This document shows positions 19,231 to 28,499 of a DNA stretch of 64,000 nt, one piece after another. The notes under the pieces were generated by a model. It had not been told where the DNA came from, did not search any database, and worked only from the letters and a program-made list of their open reading frames with translations. The position numbers were made by a program, and so were the translations under genes. Positions within the stretch are counted from its first letter, which is position 1. Every line of letters starts with the position of its first letter. The DNA comes from CBDHDN01 sp965261585 (GTDB taxonomy: Bacteria > Pseudomonadota > Alphaproteobacteria > UBA6615), in the NCBI GenBank assembly GCA_965261585.1, contig CBDHDN010000046.1, forward strand, positions 62,001 to 126,000. The letters run 5' to 3'.

Positions 19231-21237
19231 CAGATCCACGCGGCCAAGGGCGGCGGCACGGTCGCCGTCGCCGGCCACAACATCAAACTGGGCCGCGGCG
19301 GCATTCGCGAGGTCGAGTTCTTCGTCCAGACCCAGCAGCTTATCTGGGGCGGCCGCGACCCACGGATGCGCACAGCCGGCACCGTGGACACGCTGCGAAG
19401 CTTGGCAGCATCGGGCCGTGTCGCCCGCCCGGTCGCCGATCGCATGATCACGGCCTATCGCTATCTGCGCCGGGTCGAACACCGGCTGCAGATGATTGAC
19501 GACCAGCAGACACAGACGCTGCCGCGCGACGCCGCGGGGCTCGCCGCGCTCGCCGCGTTCCTCGGCTCCGACACAGCGCCGGCGTTCGCGGCGGAGCTGC
19601 GCGACCACCTGCTGGCGGTCGAGCGGCACTATGATGAGCTGTTCGAGGAGACGGCGCCGCTCGGCAGCGGCGGCAGCCTCGTCTTCACCGGTGCCGATCG
19701 CCACCCCGACACGCTCGAGACCTTGGCGGCGATGGGCTTTCCCGAGCCCGAGACGGCCGCCGATCTGGCCAGTGGCTGGCACCGCGGGCGCTATCGCGCG
19801 ATGCGCAGCACCCGTGCACGCGAGCTGTTGACGGAGCTGATGCCGGCGTTGCTCGGCGCGCTCGCCAAGACGGCGCGGCCCGATCAGGCGCTGGTCAATT
19901 TCGACAAGTTCCTGCGCGGCCTGCCGGCCGGCGTGCAGCTGTTCTCGCTGTTCCACGCGAACCCGTCGATGTTGGACCTGGTCGCCGAGATCATGGGCGG
20001 GGCGCCACGCCTTGCGGCCTGGCTGAGCCGCAATCCGCTGCTGCTGGACGGTGTGCTTGGCGCCGATTTCTTCGACAGCGTGCGCAACCTTGATGCCATG
20101 ATCGCGTCGCTGGCGGATCGGCTGGCGCTGGCACGCGACATGCAGGACGTACTCGAGCTGTCGCGGCGCTGGGCCAATGACGCGAAGTTCCGCGTCGGCG
20201 TGCAGATGTTGCGCCATCTCGTCACGACCGACCAGGCGGAACTGGCCTTCTCGGACATTGCCGATGCGGTCATCCGTACCCTGCTGCGCCGGGTCCACGG
20301 CGAGTTTGCGGAGAAACACGGCTACTACCCGGGCGACGGCCTCGCGGTCGTCGCCCTCGGCAAGCTCGGTGGGCGCGAGCTGACGGCGACGTCCGACCTC
20401 GATCTGATTTTCATCTATGACGCGGCCGCCGGCGCCACCGACACCAAGTCCGACGGCCGCCAGCCATTGCCGACGGCGCTCTACTATCAACGGCTCGGGC
20501 AGCGGCTGATTTCGGCACTGACCTCGCTGACCGGGGAGGGGCGGCTTTATGAGGTCGACATGCGGCTGCGCCCGTCCGGCAATGCCGGGCCGTTGGCCGT
20601 CAGCCTCGACGGCTTTGCCCGCTATCACACGGAGTCGGCCTGGACCTGGGAGCACATGGCGCTGACGCGCGCCCGCATCATCGTTGGCCCGAGGGCGCTG
20701 GCACGCCGCGTCGAGGCCGCGATCCGCACCGCCCTGTGTGCCCCACGGGACGACGACGGCCTGCTGCGCGAGGTGGCCGCGATGCGGGCCCGGATCGACG
20801 ATCAGCACCGCACCGACAACCCGTGGCGCGTGAGGTATTTTCGTGGCGGCCTGGTCGACTGCGAGTTCATCGCTCAGTTCCTGCAGCTGCGCCATGCCCA
20901 CGCCCATCCGGAGGTGCTGAGCCGCAACACCATCGCCGCGTTCGAGAACCTGAGCGCCGCCGGCTGCCTCGATCCGGCCATCGCCAGCGCGCTGGTCGAC
21001 GCGACGCGCCTGTGGCGGCGCCTGCAGGCGCTGATGCGCCTGTCGCTGGAAAGCGACACGCCACCCGAGGAATTCCCCGAGGCCCTGTGTCGGCCCCTGG
21101 CCGAGGTTGGTGGCGCCGCCGACTTCGACGCCATGCGGGCCCTGGTCGAGGCGATGGCCGCGCGGACCCATCGCTATTTTGAGCGGTTTGTTGAACTGCC
21201 GGCCGCAGCTCTGCCGCCACCGGCCGAGCGATCGTGA
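19231..21237 (+). pseudogene. glnE: glnE 3' fragment (adenylyltransferase half)
   Basis: Encodes 668 residues continuing exactly from the 5' fragment: QIHAAKGGGTVAVAGHNIKL and on through the second nucleotidyltransferase domain (ALGKLGGRELTATSDLDLIF) to the natural stop. Together the halves give 991 residues, normal for GlnE. The frame is open from an ATG at 19027 inside the intron, so a 736-residue protein carrying an intact adenylylating domain but a broken deadenylylating domain could be made if a promoter and ribosome site exist there. Labelled pseudogene because the gene is split. Confidence 0.88.
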
Positions 21238-21284
21238 ACGGCCCCCGCCAGCGACGCCTGTGCCTGAATCAACCGCCAGGGCGG

Positions 21285-22445
21285 TCAAGCGCTGATTATG
21301 TGCGGTAAAAAGCGGGCGAGGTCGCGCGTAACCAAAGTCGTGTCCTCGCGGATGCCGATGCCGCAAGCCTCCCCGCCGACAACCCAACTGCCGACGATCG
21401 TGTTGTTGCCCACGAACCGCGGCATCGCATGATAGGCCTGCAGGATAAAGCCCTCTCGGCCATAGGGCCCGGTGTTGTCGACCGTCGTCCTGCCGCCCAG
21501 CACGACGCGAATGTTCGAGCCTTCGCGCGAGAACAACGGCTTGCGCACGAAGTTGTCACCGAGTTCCGCGGCACCTGCATCACCTTCAAAGAAAGCCGGC
21601 AGCAGATTGGGATGCCCCGGAAACATTTCCCATAGGTAAGGCAACAGTCCCTTGTTGGAGAGAATGGCCTTCCACGCCGGCTCGATGAAGCGAGTATCGC
21701 AATCGGGAACTAGCCTGCCATACTCCTCCTCGAGCATCCATTCCCACGGATACAGTTTGAACAAGTTGAGAATCGGTTCGTCATCAAGGTCATTGAACAA
21801 CTTGTCCTTGTTGACACCGATGTCCTCGACATAGACGAGCCTCGTCTTAAGTCCCGCTTGATGGGCGCAATCCTGAATGTATTCGACCGTTCCCAGATCC
21901 TCGATCGTATCCCTGACACAAGCGCAATGCAGCGGGCCCTCGAGCTTCAAGCCTTCGAAGGTCTCCACCAATTGCTCATGGATGAAGTTGAACTGATCAC
22001 TACCCTGCGGAATTACACCTTGTTCTATGGCCTGTTCCAGCCACACCCATTGAAAGATAGCCGCCTCATAGAGTGCTGTCGGCGTATCGGCATTGTACTC
22101 ATAAAACTTGGCCGGCCCCGACCCGTCGTAGGCGAAGTCCATGCGGCCATAGAGATGGGAATGGCGCTCGAACCATGACCGGCGAATCATTTCCCACGCG
22201 AATTCGGGAACCTTGAGCCTTGTGAGCATCGCCTCGCTGCGCACCGCCCGGTCGACGAACTCGCGGCACATCTGGTCGAGCTCGGCAGTGACCGCTTCGA
22301 GGTCCTGCTCGATCTGGCGCAGGGAAAAGCGATAGTAGGCGCTTTCATCCCAATAGGGATCACCATCCTCGGTATGAAACAGGAACCCCAACTCGTCGGC
22401 GGTCGCGCGCCAGTTCGACCGCTCGCGACAAGATATGCGTTCCAT
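21285..22445 (-). CDS. yjfC: Glutathionylspermidine synthase-like ATP-grasp ligase (YjfC/YgiC family)
   Basis: A 386-residue ATP-grasp amide ligase of the GSP_synth family. Recognisable parts are RMDFAYDGSGPAKFYEYNAD, LFKLYPWEWM and the C-terminal VRKPLFSREGSNIRV. Unlike E. coli Gss it lacks the N-terminal amidase domain. Family members are predicted to join an amine or amino acid to a peptide or small molecule, but the substrate is not established. It is the distal gene of the minus-strand arm of a PspA-associated cluster, 16 nt after the DUF1190 gene. Confidence 0.9.
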   Translation of the reverse strand: MERISCRERSNWRATADELGFLFHTEDGDPYWDESAYYRFSLRQIEQDLEAVTAELDQMCREFVDRAVRSEAMLTRLKVPEFAWEMIRRSWFERHSHLYGRMDFAYDGSGPAKFYEYNADTPTALYEAAIFQWVWLEQAIEQGVIPQGSDQFNFIHEQLVETFEGLKLEGPLHCACVRDTIEDLGTVEYIQDCAHQAGLKTRLVYVEDIGVNKDKLFNDLDDEPILNLFKLYPWEWMLEEEYGRLVPDCDTRFIEPAWKAILSNKGLLPYLWEMFPGHPNLLPAFFEGDAGAAELGDNFVRKPLFSREGSNIRVVLGGRTTVDNTGPYGREGFILQAYHAMPRFVGNNTIVGSWVVGGEACGIGIREDTTLVTRDLARFLPHIISA

Positions 22446-22461
22446 GGGCTACCCGGTTGGG

Positions 22462-22989
22462 TTAACCGGCAGAGCTGCGTGCCGCCCGCGCGCCGAAACC
22501 GCCGCGCGACACGGTCCGGGTCCGGACCCGCGGCTGTTCGGCGGTCGATTTCGATACCGTCGTTTGCCCATCGGTCCTGACCGATGCGATCTGCCGATTG
22601 CTGGCGGTACGGAAGGCGTTGGGATCGTCGGCCGAGCGATAGAGCGGCTGCGTGTACACCCTCGAGCCAAGCCGGGGCGCAAACATATAGCCCAGCATGA
22701 ACGGTACGAAAAAAGACGATCCGCTGCGCGACCGGTACCGCTCGCATTGATTGAAACCAAAGTCACTGTAGCAGTCCTCTGGCCGGGCATAGCGCGGCGC
22801 CACATTCGGATGGTCGGCCTGCGCCTGCGCAAACTGCTGCGCACAGGTCTCCGCATCGACCACACCCGCCTCGGCGCACTGCTCCACCGAGCGATAGACG
22901 GTGGCTTCTTCCTTGTTTTGGCCGCATGCCGTCAGCGTCAACGCACCAGCGCCCATGAGGGCCAGTTTCACGCACCGGGAACGCTTCAT
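22462..22989 (-). CDS. yjfM: DUF1190 lipoprotein (YjfM/YgiB family)
   Basis: A 175-residue secreted protein. The N-terminus MKRSRCVKLALMGAGALTLTACG is a lipoprotein signal with lipobox LTAC. The mature part has paired cysteines (SVEQCAEAG, AETCAQQF, EDCYSDF, NQCERY) suggesting disulfides in the periplasm, and a low-complexity Ser/Arg-rich C-terminus. Function is unknown. The family almost always neighbours YjfC-type ligases, as here. Confidence 0.87.
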   Translation of the reverse strand: MKRSRCVKLALMGAGALTLTACGQNKEEATVYRSVEQCAEAGVVDAETCAQQFAQAQADHPNVAPRYARPEDCYSDFGFNQCERYRSRSGSSFFVPFMLGYMFAPRLGSRVYTQPLYRSADDPNAFRTASNRQIASVRTDGQTTVSKSTAEQPRVRTRTVSRGGFGARAARSSAG

Positions 22990-23071
22990 CTCTGAACTCC
23001 CCTTTGGCTATCGGCCCCGGCCGGACCTTCGTTCGCCGCGTTCATCTCGTTCTCCTCGCAGGTCGCCGTAC

Positions 23072-23485
23072 TCACGTTGTCATGCTTGCGGCGTTGATGA
23101 TCCCCGCCGCAAGGGACGCGGCAGCCAACCAAATGCCCGCCGCCAGCTCACCCGATTCGATGCGCTGGGAGACCTTCGGCATGAACAAACGGACGACAAC
23201 ATAGGCAATAAGCTGCACCACCAGGGCGACGATGCCCCACAGGATCATATCTATCAGATCCGAGGAGTTGTCCATTGCGCTGGCGAGCGGCAGGGCAAAT
23301 CCGATCAGGCTGCCCGAAAAGGCGATCGCGGCAGCCGGCACGTTTTGCTTGATGAGGGCGAGCTCATCGTGTCGCGTGATACGCGTGTAGATCAAGACGA
23401 ACAGCACGGTCAGTACCGCGGCCGTCCCGAAAAAGGCCAGAAATGCCGGCAGACCTGCCAGATAGTCTGCAATCTGTGCGGCCAT
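23072..23485 (-). CDS. yjfL: DUF350 membrane protein (YjfL family)
   Basis: A 137-residue integral membrane protein with about four hydrophobic segments (residues 8-30, 47-66, 76-96 and 112-135), the DUF350 pattern. Function is unknown. DUF350 proteins recur beside PspA homologues and YjfC ligases, which supports a role at the inner membrane in the same pathway. It lies 82 nt after the DUF1190 gene's upstream region and about 100 nt from yjfK. Confidence 0.85.
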   Translation of the reverse strand: MAAQIADYLAGLPAFLAFFGTAAVLTVLFVLIYTRITRHDELALIKQNVPAAAIAFSGSLIGFALPLASAMDNSSDLIDMILWGIVALVVQLIAYVVVRLFMPKVSQRIESGELAAGIWLAAASLAAGIINAASMTT

Positions 23486-23586
23486 GACTATCGATCCCCC
23501 GTTCGATTGTTGTGCTTCGCATTGTCCCGGCGCCGGATAAGGGGCGTGGCCCCCACGCCTGCCTCGCCCGGCGGCCGACAGAACTA

Positions 23587-24276
23587 CTAAATAGCCTTGA
23601 GGCCTGTCATCTCCAAATCGACCCCGATCATCAGCTCAACGGTCGTCTCGCCGTCATGCGTCTCGACCGCGACAAGAAGATACTCGTTCTTCTTGCCAGC
23701 TTCGAGATTCCGCCCAAACAGCATGACTTTCTGATGGATGGAACGTGCCTGTTCAGCCTCCGGGTCGTCATAAATCTTCTCGGTAAACTCGACCGGATCG
23801 ACATGGTCGTCGGTGTCATCGAACCAAATACGACCATAAACGGTTTCGTCGTCGAGCCGATAGCTAGGCGCCCCTATCTTGCCGTTGTCGCCCGTCCACT
23901 GCGCCCATTCTTTCGGTGTCGAGGGATAGTAGCTCTCATATGGTACATAGAGGGTGATCTCCTCGACATGTTCGTCTTCGACGCCGCGCGCGGTCAGCAC
24001 CTGGATCATCGTGTCATCCGCGGCATAGTAGCGATGGGCGTAGGTATCATCGCCCAGATCGACGAAGCCCTGGGCCACGATCAGCTTTGTCTCCTCCGGC
24101 AGGTCAACGTGCAGCTCGTCCGCATGCATCCGCAGCGGCAGCGTATCGATGTCCACTGCGGCGCCAAGCCGCAGGCCGAGCGGTGTCGCCAGCACATCGT
24201 CGTCCTGGTCGGTGAAGCGCTCCTTGATGCTCCGCACCCGGCTGCGGAACAACGACTTCATCGCGCTGCTGACCAT
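23587..24276 (-). CDS. yjfK: DUF2491 protein (YjfK family)
   Basis: A 229-residue, acidic, apparently soluble protein matching the DUF2491 family by its YFDDTDDHVDPVEFTEKIYDD-like middle and the MMFxRN-like region KVMLFGRNLE near residue 195. No signal peptide or membrane helix is visible. No biochemical role is known. Its consistent position beside PspA, DUF350 and the ATP-grasp ligase suggests a cytosolic component. The start is ATG 24276, 11 nt downstream of the channel gene. Confidence 0.84.
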   Translation of the reverse strand: MVSSAMKSLFRSRVRSIKERFTDQDDDVLATPLGLRLGAAVDIDTLPLRMHADELHVDLPEETKLIVAQGFVDLGDDTYAHRYYAADDTMIQVLTARGVEDEHVEEITLYVPYESYYPSTPKEWAQWTGDNGKIGAPSYRLDDETVYGRIWFDDTDDHVDPVEFTEKIYDDPEAEQARSIHQKVMLFGRNLEAGKKNEYLLVAVETHDGETTVELMIGVDLEMTGLKAI

Positions 24277-24287
24277 GTCGATCCTCG

Positions 24288-25376
24288 CTATTCTGCCGAG
24301 ATGTCGTTGCCCGCACCAGCTGCGACCGGGATGCCCCAGTCGATATCGCTGCTATTGATCCTGCCGGCCGCCATGAAATAGAGCAGCGACCCAGGATGCA
24401 CCAGATGGTCCTTCGGCGCATTCAGAATCAAGTCATCACCCGCGGTGCTGACCGCGACACCAAACAGCGTCGCGTCATGGCGGTCCTTGAACGTCGCGAA
24501 AAGCGCGCCGTATGGCATCGGACCCACCGTCTCGGGCACCCGCAGGCTGAACTGGGTCGGCCCTTTCAGGGTCGACAACAACTGGCTCTGCACCCGTGAC
24601 GAGCCGGGATCCTGTGCCGATCGGACCATCATCTCGATCGTCAGGGAGACGTTGCACTCGGCTTGCGGAACATGTGCCTTGAGCAACTCAGCAAAGGACT
24701 TCTGCTGGAAATATGCGACGAGATGGGCGCTCGGATTGGCGGCCCCGGCGCCCAACGCCGCGGCCAATGTTTCGTTGTCGTCATGGCCCAACGCGATAAC
24801 GATGGCCGCATGCGCAATGCCGGCCCGGCGCAGAATATCAGGTGAGTTGAGCGACACGTCGCGCACGAATCTGACGTGTTCCGGAATGGGATTTTCCATG
24901 TCCTGCGCCGAGCACAGCACGATCTCCGTCTGCGCGCCGCTGCTGTCGCCGCGGATGTGATCGACCATCCAACGCGTTCTGGCACCCTGCCAGCCGAGGA
25001 TGACGATGTGGCCCTCAAGCGTCTCGTAGCTTCCCAAGCCGCGCACTTTTTTCCTCCATGTGTCTGTAAACGCCTGGATTGCCTTCGCGATGATCGTCGT
25101 GAACAGCGCGATCCCGCCCGGCATGATCCACGCCGCCGTCACCAGGCGCCCGACCTCGGTGGTTGGTGAGAAGTCGCCGTAGCCCACGGTTGTCGCGGTG
25201 GTCACGTAGAAGTACCAAAAGACCTGTGACTGCGCGACCTCACCACCATCGAACAAGGCCAATCCGGCCCAGGACACCGCGAAATGGACGAGCGCGACGA
25301 CGAGCACGACGCTCCAACTGAGGCTCGAAACCCGGAGATAGAGCGCTCTGGCAAGGCGCGACAGGATAATGGGCAC
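24288..25376 (-). CDS. Two-TM potassium channel with cytosolic RCK/TrkA-N domain
   Basis: A 362-residue ion channel. Two membrane helices (about 22-42 and 78-102) flank a pore loop with selectivity filter TVGYGD (residues 63-68). From about residue 120 an RCK/TrkA-N-like nucleotide-binding domain follows (LEGHIVILGWQGARTRWMV). It probably passes K+ across the inner membrane under ligand control. It heads the minus arm of the cluster, divergent from yjfI; E. coli's yjfIJKLMC operon has no such channel. Confidence 0.88.
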   Translation of the reverse strand: MPIILSRLARALYLRVSSLSWSVVLVVALVHFAVSWAGLALFDGGEVAQSQVFWYFYVTTATTVGYGDFSPTTEVGRLVTAAWIMPGGIALFTTIIAKAIQAFTDTWRKKVRGLGSYETLEGHIVILGWQGARTRWMVDHIRGDSSGAQTEIVLCSAQDMENPIPEHVRFVRDVSLNSPDILRRAGIAHAAIVIALGHDDNETLAAALGAGAANPSAHLVAYFQQKSFAELLKAHVPQAECNVSLTIEMMVRSAQDPGSSRVQSQLLSTLKGPTQFSLRVPETVGPMPYGALFATFKDRHDATLFGVAVSTAGDDLILNAPKDHLVHPGSLLYFMAAGRINSSDIDWGIPVAAGAGNDISAE

Positions 25377-25519
25377 GGGCTGGCTACCCCGGATCCAACA
25401 TAGGCTAGGCGTTCATTCCAGCGTTTGGCTCCACCGGCCTATTGTGGCGTACACTGATCGAGTCTCGCCAGCGATCGCGGCACCCACGGGCAATCGGCTT
25501 TTTTGTCTTGCAAATATCA

Positions 25520-25543
25520 TTACACGTAATATCTTACACGTAA
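25520..25543. promoter_or_regulatory. Paired TTACACGTAA operator-like repeats and probable yjfI promoter
   Basis: Two copies of TTACACGTAA (each a TTAC-N2-GTAA palindrome) start at 25520 and 25534, 14 bp apart. A candidate plus-strand promoter overlaps them: TTGTCT (25504-25509), 18-nt spacer, TAATAT (25528-25533). The arrangement in the divergent region suggests a dimeric repressor controlling one or both arms. Confidence 0.5.
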
Positions 25544-25599
25544 AGGAGCGTGGCCCGGGTCGCGACGGGCGCGCAAGGCAGCAGGACGCGTCGCAGCAG

Positions 25600-26223
25600 A
25601 TGGCAGCAAAGACATCATCCTACTACCAGACTCGATACCGTGAGCGCCTGCGACAACAAGGTTTTGTGAAGCGGGAGGTCTGGATCCCGGCCGATGCCAC
25701 GAAGGTGATCAAAGACTGCGAAATGGCCCTTCGTACCGGCGTCACCCCGATCATTCCGAGAGTCGAAAGGAAGACGACGATGAGCCAACAGGACACTTGG
25801 ACCACTTTGAGCCTGCTTGCAGCGCTCAAGGATGCCACGTCCGTGCAAGAGGGTGAAATTGACGTTGAGTTGGTGGAGGGCGCGGATCCGAGCTTGCTCG
25901 TAACGATGAAGGAGTTCGGCGACTTGCCGCTCTATGTGAACGTCAGCGGCGGTCAGATCATTGTCGACACCCTGCTATGGCCGGTCGCCGCGGTCAAAGA
26001 CACCGCCGCGTTCAACATGATGCTGCTGCGGACCCACAAATTGTTCCCGCTCTCCACCTTCGGCATTACCCAAGGCCCGGACGGCCAGGAGTACTACGAG
26101 GTCTTCGGATCGCTGAGCGCGGCTTCGATCTTCGAAAGTATCTTGTTCGAGATCGAGACCCTCGCCGACACCGCCATCCAGGCGGTCGAGGCCTACCAGT
26201 CCGACCTGGACCTGGCCGCCTAG
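25600..26223 (+). CDS. yjfI: DUF2170 protein (YjfI family) with N-terminal basic module
   Basis: The frame encodes 207 residues. Residues 61-207 are the DUF2170 domain (ILVTMKEFGDLPLYV-like core, FIVDTLLWPV, RTHKLFPLSTFGI). Residues 1-60 form a basic, possibly ribbon-helix-helix-like module: SSYYQTRYRERLRQQGFVKR. A strong Shine-Dalgarno (AAAGGAAG) precedes an in-frame ATG at 25780 that would give a 147-residue DUF2170-only protein, so both forms may be made. It is the first gene of the plus arm, 35 nt before the PspA homologue. Confidence 0.82.
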   Translation: MAAKTSSYYQTRYRERLRQQGFVKREVWIPADATKVIKDCEMALRTGVTPIIPRVERKTTMSQQDTWTTLSLLAALKDATSVQEGEIDVELVEGADPSLLVTMKEFGDLPLYVNVSGGQIIVDTLLWPVAAVKDTAAFNMMLLRTHKLFPLSTFGITQGPDGQEYYEVFGSLSAASIFESILFEIETLADTAIQAVEAYQSDLDLAA

Positions 26224-26258
26224 TGCGCTAGGCCCCACGCGACGTAGAGGAGATTACG

Positions 26259-26948
26259 ATGGGTATCTGGGGAAAAGTGGTTACAGCGGTTCGTGGCGGC
26301 GTTAGCGAGACCGGCGAGGCGATCGTCGACCATCAGGCGCTGCGCATTCTCGACCAGGAAATCCGTGACGCGGACAACGAGCTGGCGAAATCGAAATCCG
26401 CGCTGACCGGAATCATCGCCAAGCGCAAGCTCGCGGACAAGAAGGTCGCCAGCCTCAAGGCCTCGATAGTCGAGTACGAGGGCTACGCCATGAAGGCGCT
26501 GGACCAAGACCCCGGTCTTGCCGTGGAGGTCGCGGAAAAAATCGCCGCCCTGGAGAGCCAACTGCACGACGAGGAGGCGATTGGCAAAGCCTATGGCAAC
26601 AGCGAGGCCCAGCTGCGCAAATCAGTTGCCGCCGCGGAAGCGTCCCTGAAGCGCCTGAAGCAGCAGGTCGATACCGTGAAAGCGACCGAGAGCGTCCAGA
26701 AGGCACAGGCCGCGGTCGCCGCGCGTTACGCCGGCGCCGGTTCGAGCATGCGCGGTGCCATCGACTCGCTGGAACGATTGAAAGTCAAACAGGCGGAACG
26801 CGCCGCGCGCTTCGAGGCGGCGACCGAGCTCGCAGAGTCGACCGACGGTGCGGATCTGGAAGCCCGCTTGAAGTCCGCCGGCATCGTTGCCAGCAAATCG
26901 AGTGGCGACGACGTGCTGGCCCGATTGCGGGCCAAGAAGCCCGGTTGA
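26259..26948 (+). CDS. yjfJ: PspA/IM30-family membrane-stress protein (YjfJ)
   Basis: A 229-residue PspA/IM30 homologue, predicted almost wholly as long alpha-helical coiled coils, beginning MGIWGKVVTAVRGG. PspA-family proteins bind stressed inner membranes and form ESCRT-III-like assemblies. It is translated just after yjfI, and its stop overlaps the rhomboid gene's TTG start (TTGA). No pspF or pspBC is nearby, so it belongs to the YjfJ branch tied to the ATP-grasp ligase rather than the classical psp operon. Confidence 0.9.
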   Translation: MGIWGKVVTAVRGGVSETGEAIVDHQALRILDQEIRDADNELAKSKSALTGIIAKRKLADKKVASLKASIVEYEGYAMKALDQDPGLAVEVAEKIAALESQLHDEEAIGKAYGNSEAQLRKSVAAAEASLKRLKQQVDTVKATESVQKAQAAVAARYAGAGSSMRGAIDSLERLKVKQAERAARFEAATELAESTDGADLEARLKSAGIVASKSSGDDVLARLRAKKPG

Positions 26949-27571
26949 GCCCGCGCGGCCGATCGGTGGAGGCGCCAGTCGACAAGATCGTGAAGCGGTT
27001 CTCGCCTTTACTGCTTCTGCTTGGAGCAATCTGGGGCGTTGCGGTCGTGAATCTGGTGACCGGTCACGCCTTGGTGCAATTCGGCATCGTGCCGCGGTCG
27101 GTCTCCGGTTTGGTCGGCATTCCGCTGGCGCCGTTCCTGCATTTCGGGCTGGCGCATGCCTTTTCCAACTCGCTTCCGCTTCTGATCCTCGGTGGCCTGC
27201 TTCTGGTCAGCAACAGGACAGGTTTCTGGCAGGTAACGGGTGCCGCGATCGTCGGCGGCGGTCTCCTGACCTGGGCGCTGGCGCGCGGCGCGCCGAACGT
27301 ACATGTCGGCGCCAGTGGCCTACTCTTCGCCTATTTCGGCTATCTCGTGACCCGCGGCATTGTCGAGCGCAGCATCGCTGCGATGAGCACCACCCTCATC
27401 GTTGTCTTTCTGTACGGCGGCATGATCTGGGGCGTGCTGCCGGGCCGCCCGTTCATCTCCTTCGAGTCCCACCTGTTCGGTTTCATGACCGGCGTCGCGG
27501 TGGCCTGGCTCGGCGGCCGTCGGGCCCCGGAATCGGAGCAGGATTCGGAGCAGGAGCCGGATGAGGCGTGA
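26945..27571 (+). CDS. Rhomboid-family intramembrane serine protease
   Basis: A 208-residue protein with about six membrane helices. The catalytic serine is in VGASGLLFAYFG and the histidine probably in SHLFGFMTGV, as in small rhomboids. It starts either at TTG 26945, overlapping the pspA-like stop, or at GTG 26966. The overlap argues for co-transcription with the PspA cluster, suggesting cleavage of a membrane partner in the same stress system, which is inference. The C-terminus is acidic and repetitive (EQDSEQEPDE). Confidence 0.85.
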   Translation: MSPRGRSVEAPVDKIVKRFSPLLLLLGAIWGVAVVNLVTGHALVQFGIVPRSVSGLVGIPLAPFLHFGLAHAFSNSLPLLILGGLLLVSNRTGFWQVTGAAIVGGGLLTWALARGAPNVHVGASGLLFAYFGYLVTRGIVERSIAAMSTTLIVVFLYGGMIWGVLPGRPFISFESHLFGFMTGVAVAWLGGRRAPESEQDSEQEPDEA

Positions 27572-27619
27572 GGCCGGCATGACGTTGCGGCGGACAGGCA
27601 GGACGGATTCGACCACGGC

Positions 27620-28411
27620 ATGACCACGACTGTCACCGGCGCGGCCACCGCGGTGCTCGCGGCAGCGGCGCCGGCGGAGAAGCTGCGGCTGACCGCGGCC
27701 GCGGCGGCCGCATGGCAGGCCGGCCGGCTGTGCGCGATCGGCGCGGCCCGGCCGCCCGACCATCCGGCCCGGCCGGCCCGACCCGCACTCGTCGCGCCGC
27801 GCGCGGTGAAGCGGCGCAAGATCGGCGTCGGCGTGTCTGGCCGCTTCGCCTTGCTCCACGCGCTGGCCCACATCGAGCTGAACGCCATCGACCTAGCCTG
27901 GGACATTGTCGCCCGCTTCGCCGACGAGCGTCTGCCGCGCGCCTTCTTCGCCGACTGGATCGAGGTAGCGGCGGAGGAGGCCCGGCACTTCGCCCTGCTG
28001 GCGGACCGCCTGCACGCGCTCGGCGGTGACTATGGCGACTTACCGGCGCACGACGGGCTGTGGCAGGCGGCGTGGGCGACCCGCCACGACCTCGCCGCAC
28101 GCCTGGCCGTCGTGCCCCTGGTGTTGGAGGCGCGCGGCCTCGACGTGGCGCCGCCCATGATCGCCAAGCTTCAGGCCGTGGGCGACGGCGAATCCGCGGC
28201 GATCCTGCGCACGATCTACGCCGACGAGATCGCCCACGTCGCGACCGGAACGCACTGGTTTCGCTTCGCCTGCGCCAGCCAGGGCCGCGAGCCGGTCGCC
28301 ACCTGGCGCCGCCTGGTGCGGCGGCACTTCAAGGGCGCGTTGAAGCCGCCGTTCAACGACGCGGCCCGCGCCCGGGCCGGCCTGCCACCGGCGTTCTACC
28401 GCGGCGTCTGA
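27620..28411 (+). CDS. DUF455 ferritin-like protein
   Basis: A 263-residue protein of the DUF455 family with a ferritin-like four-helix fold. Putative di-iron ligands are in HIELNAIDLAWD, EEARHFALLADRL and YADEIAHVATG, giving the E/H pattern of MiaE-like oxygenases. The substrate is unknown. An Ala-rich N-terminus precedes the domain. It is about 50 nt after the rhomboid gene and converges on prfB. Confidence 0.83.
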   Translation: MTTTVTGAATAVLAAAAPAEKLRLTAAAAAAWQAGRLCAIGAARPPDHPARPARPALVAPRAVKRRKIGVGVSGRFALLHALAHIELNAIDLAWDIVARFADERLPRAFFADWIEVAAEEARHFALLADRLHALGGDYGDLPAHDGLWQAAWATRHDLAARLAVVPLVLEARGLDVAPPMIAKLQAVGDGESAAILRTIYADEIAHVATGTHWFRFACASQGREPVATWRRLVRRHFKGALKPPFNDAARARAGLPPAFYRGV

Positions 28412-28499
28412 CGGTGGCGTCGCGGGGCCCACCGGCTGCCGCCACTCAAAGGCAACGGCATCGCTGCCTGACGATCCCTGTCAATGCACTCGAACCCGT

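Noticed and set aside
18907..21387. An 826-codon minus-strand open frame opposite glnE
   Set aside because: It is the antisense shadow of glnE and the intron, with low-complexity composition and no family motif.
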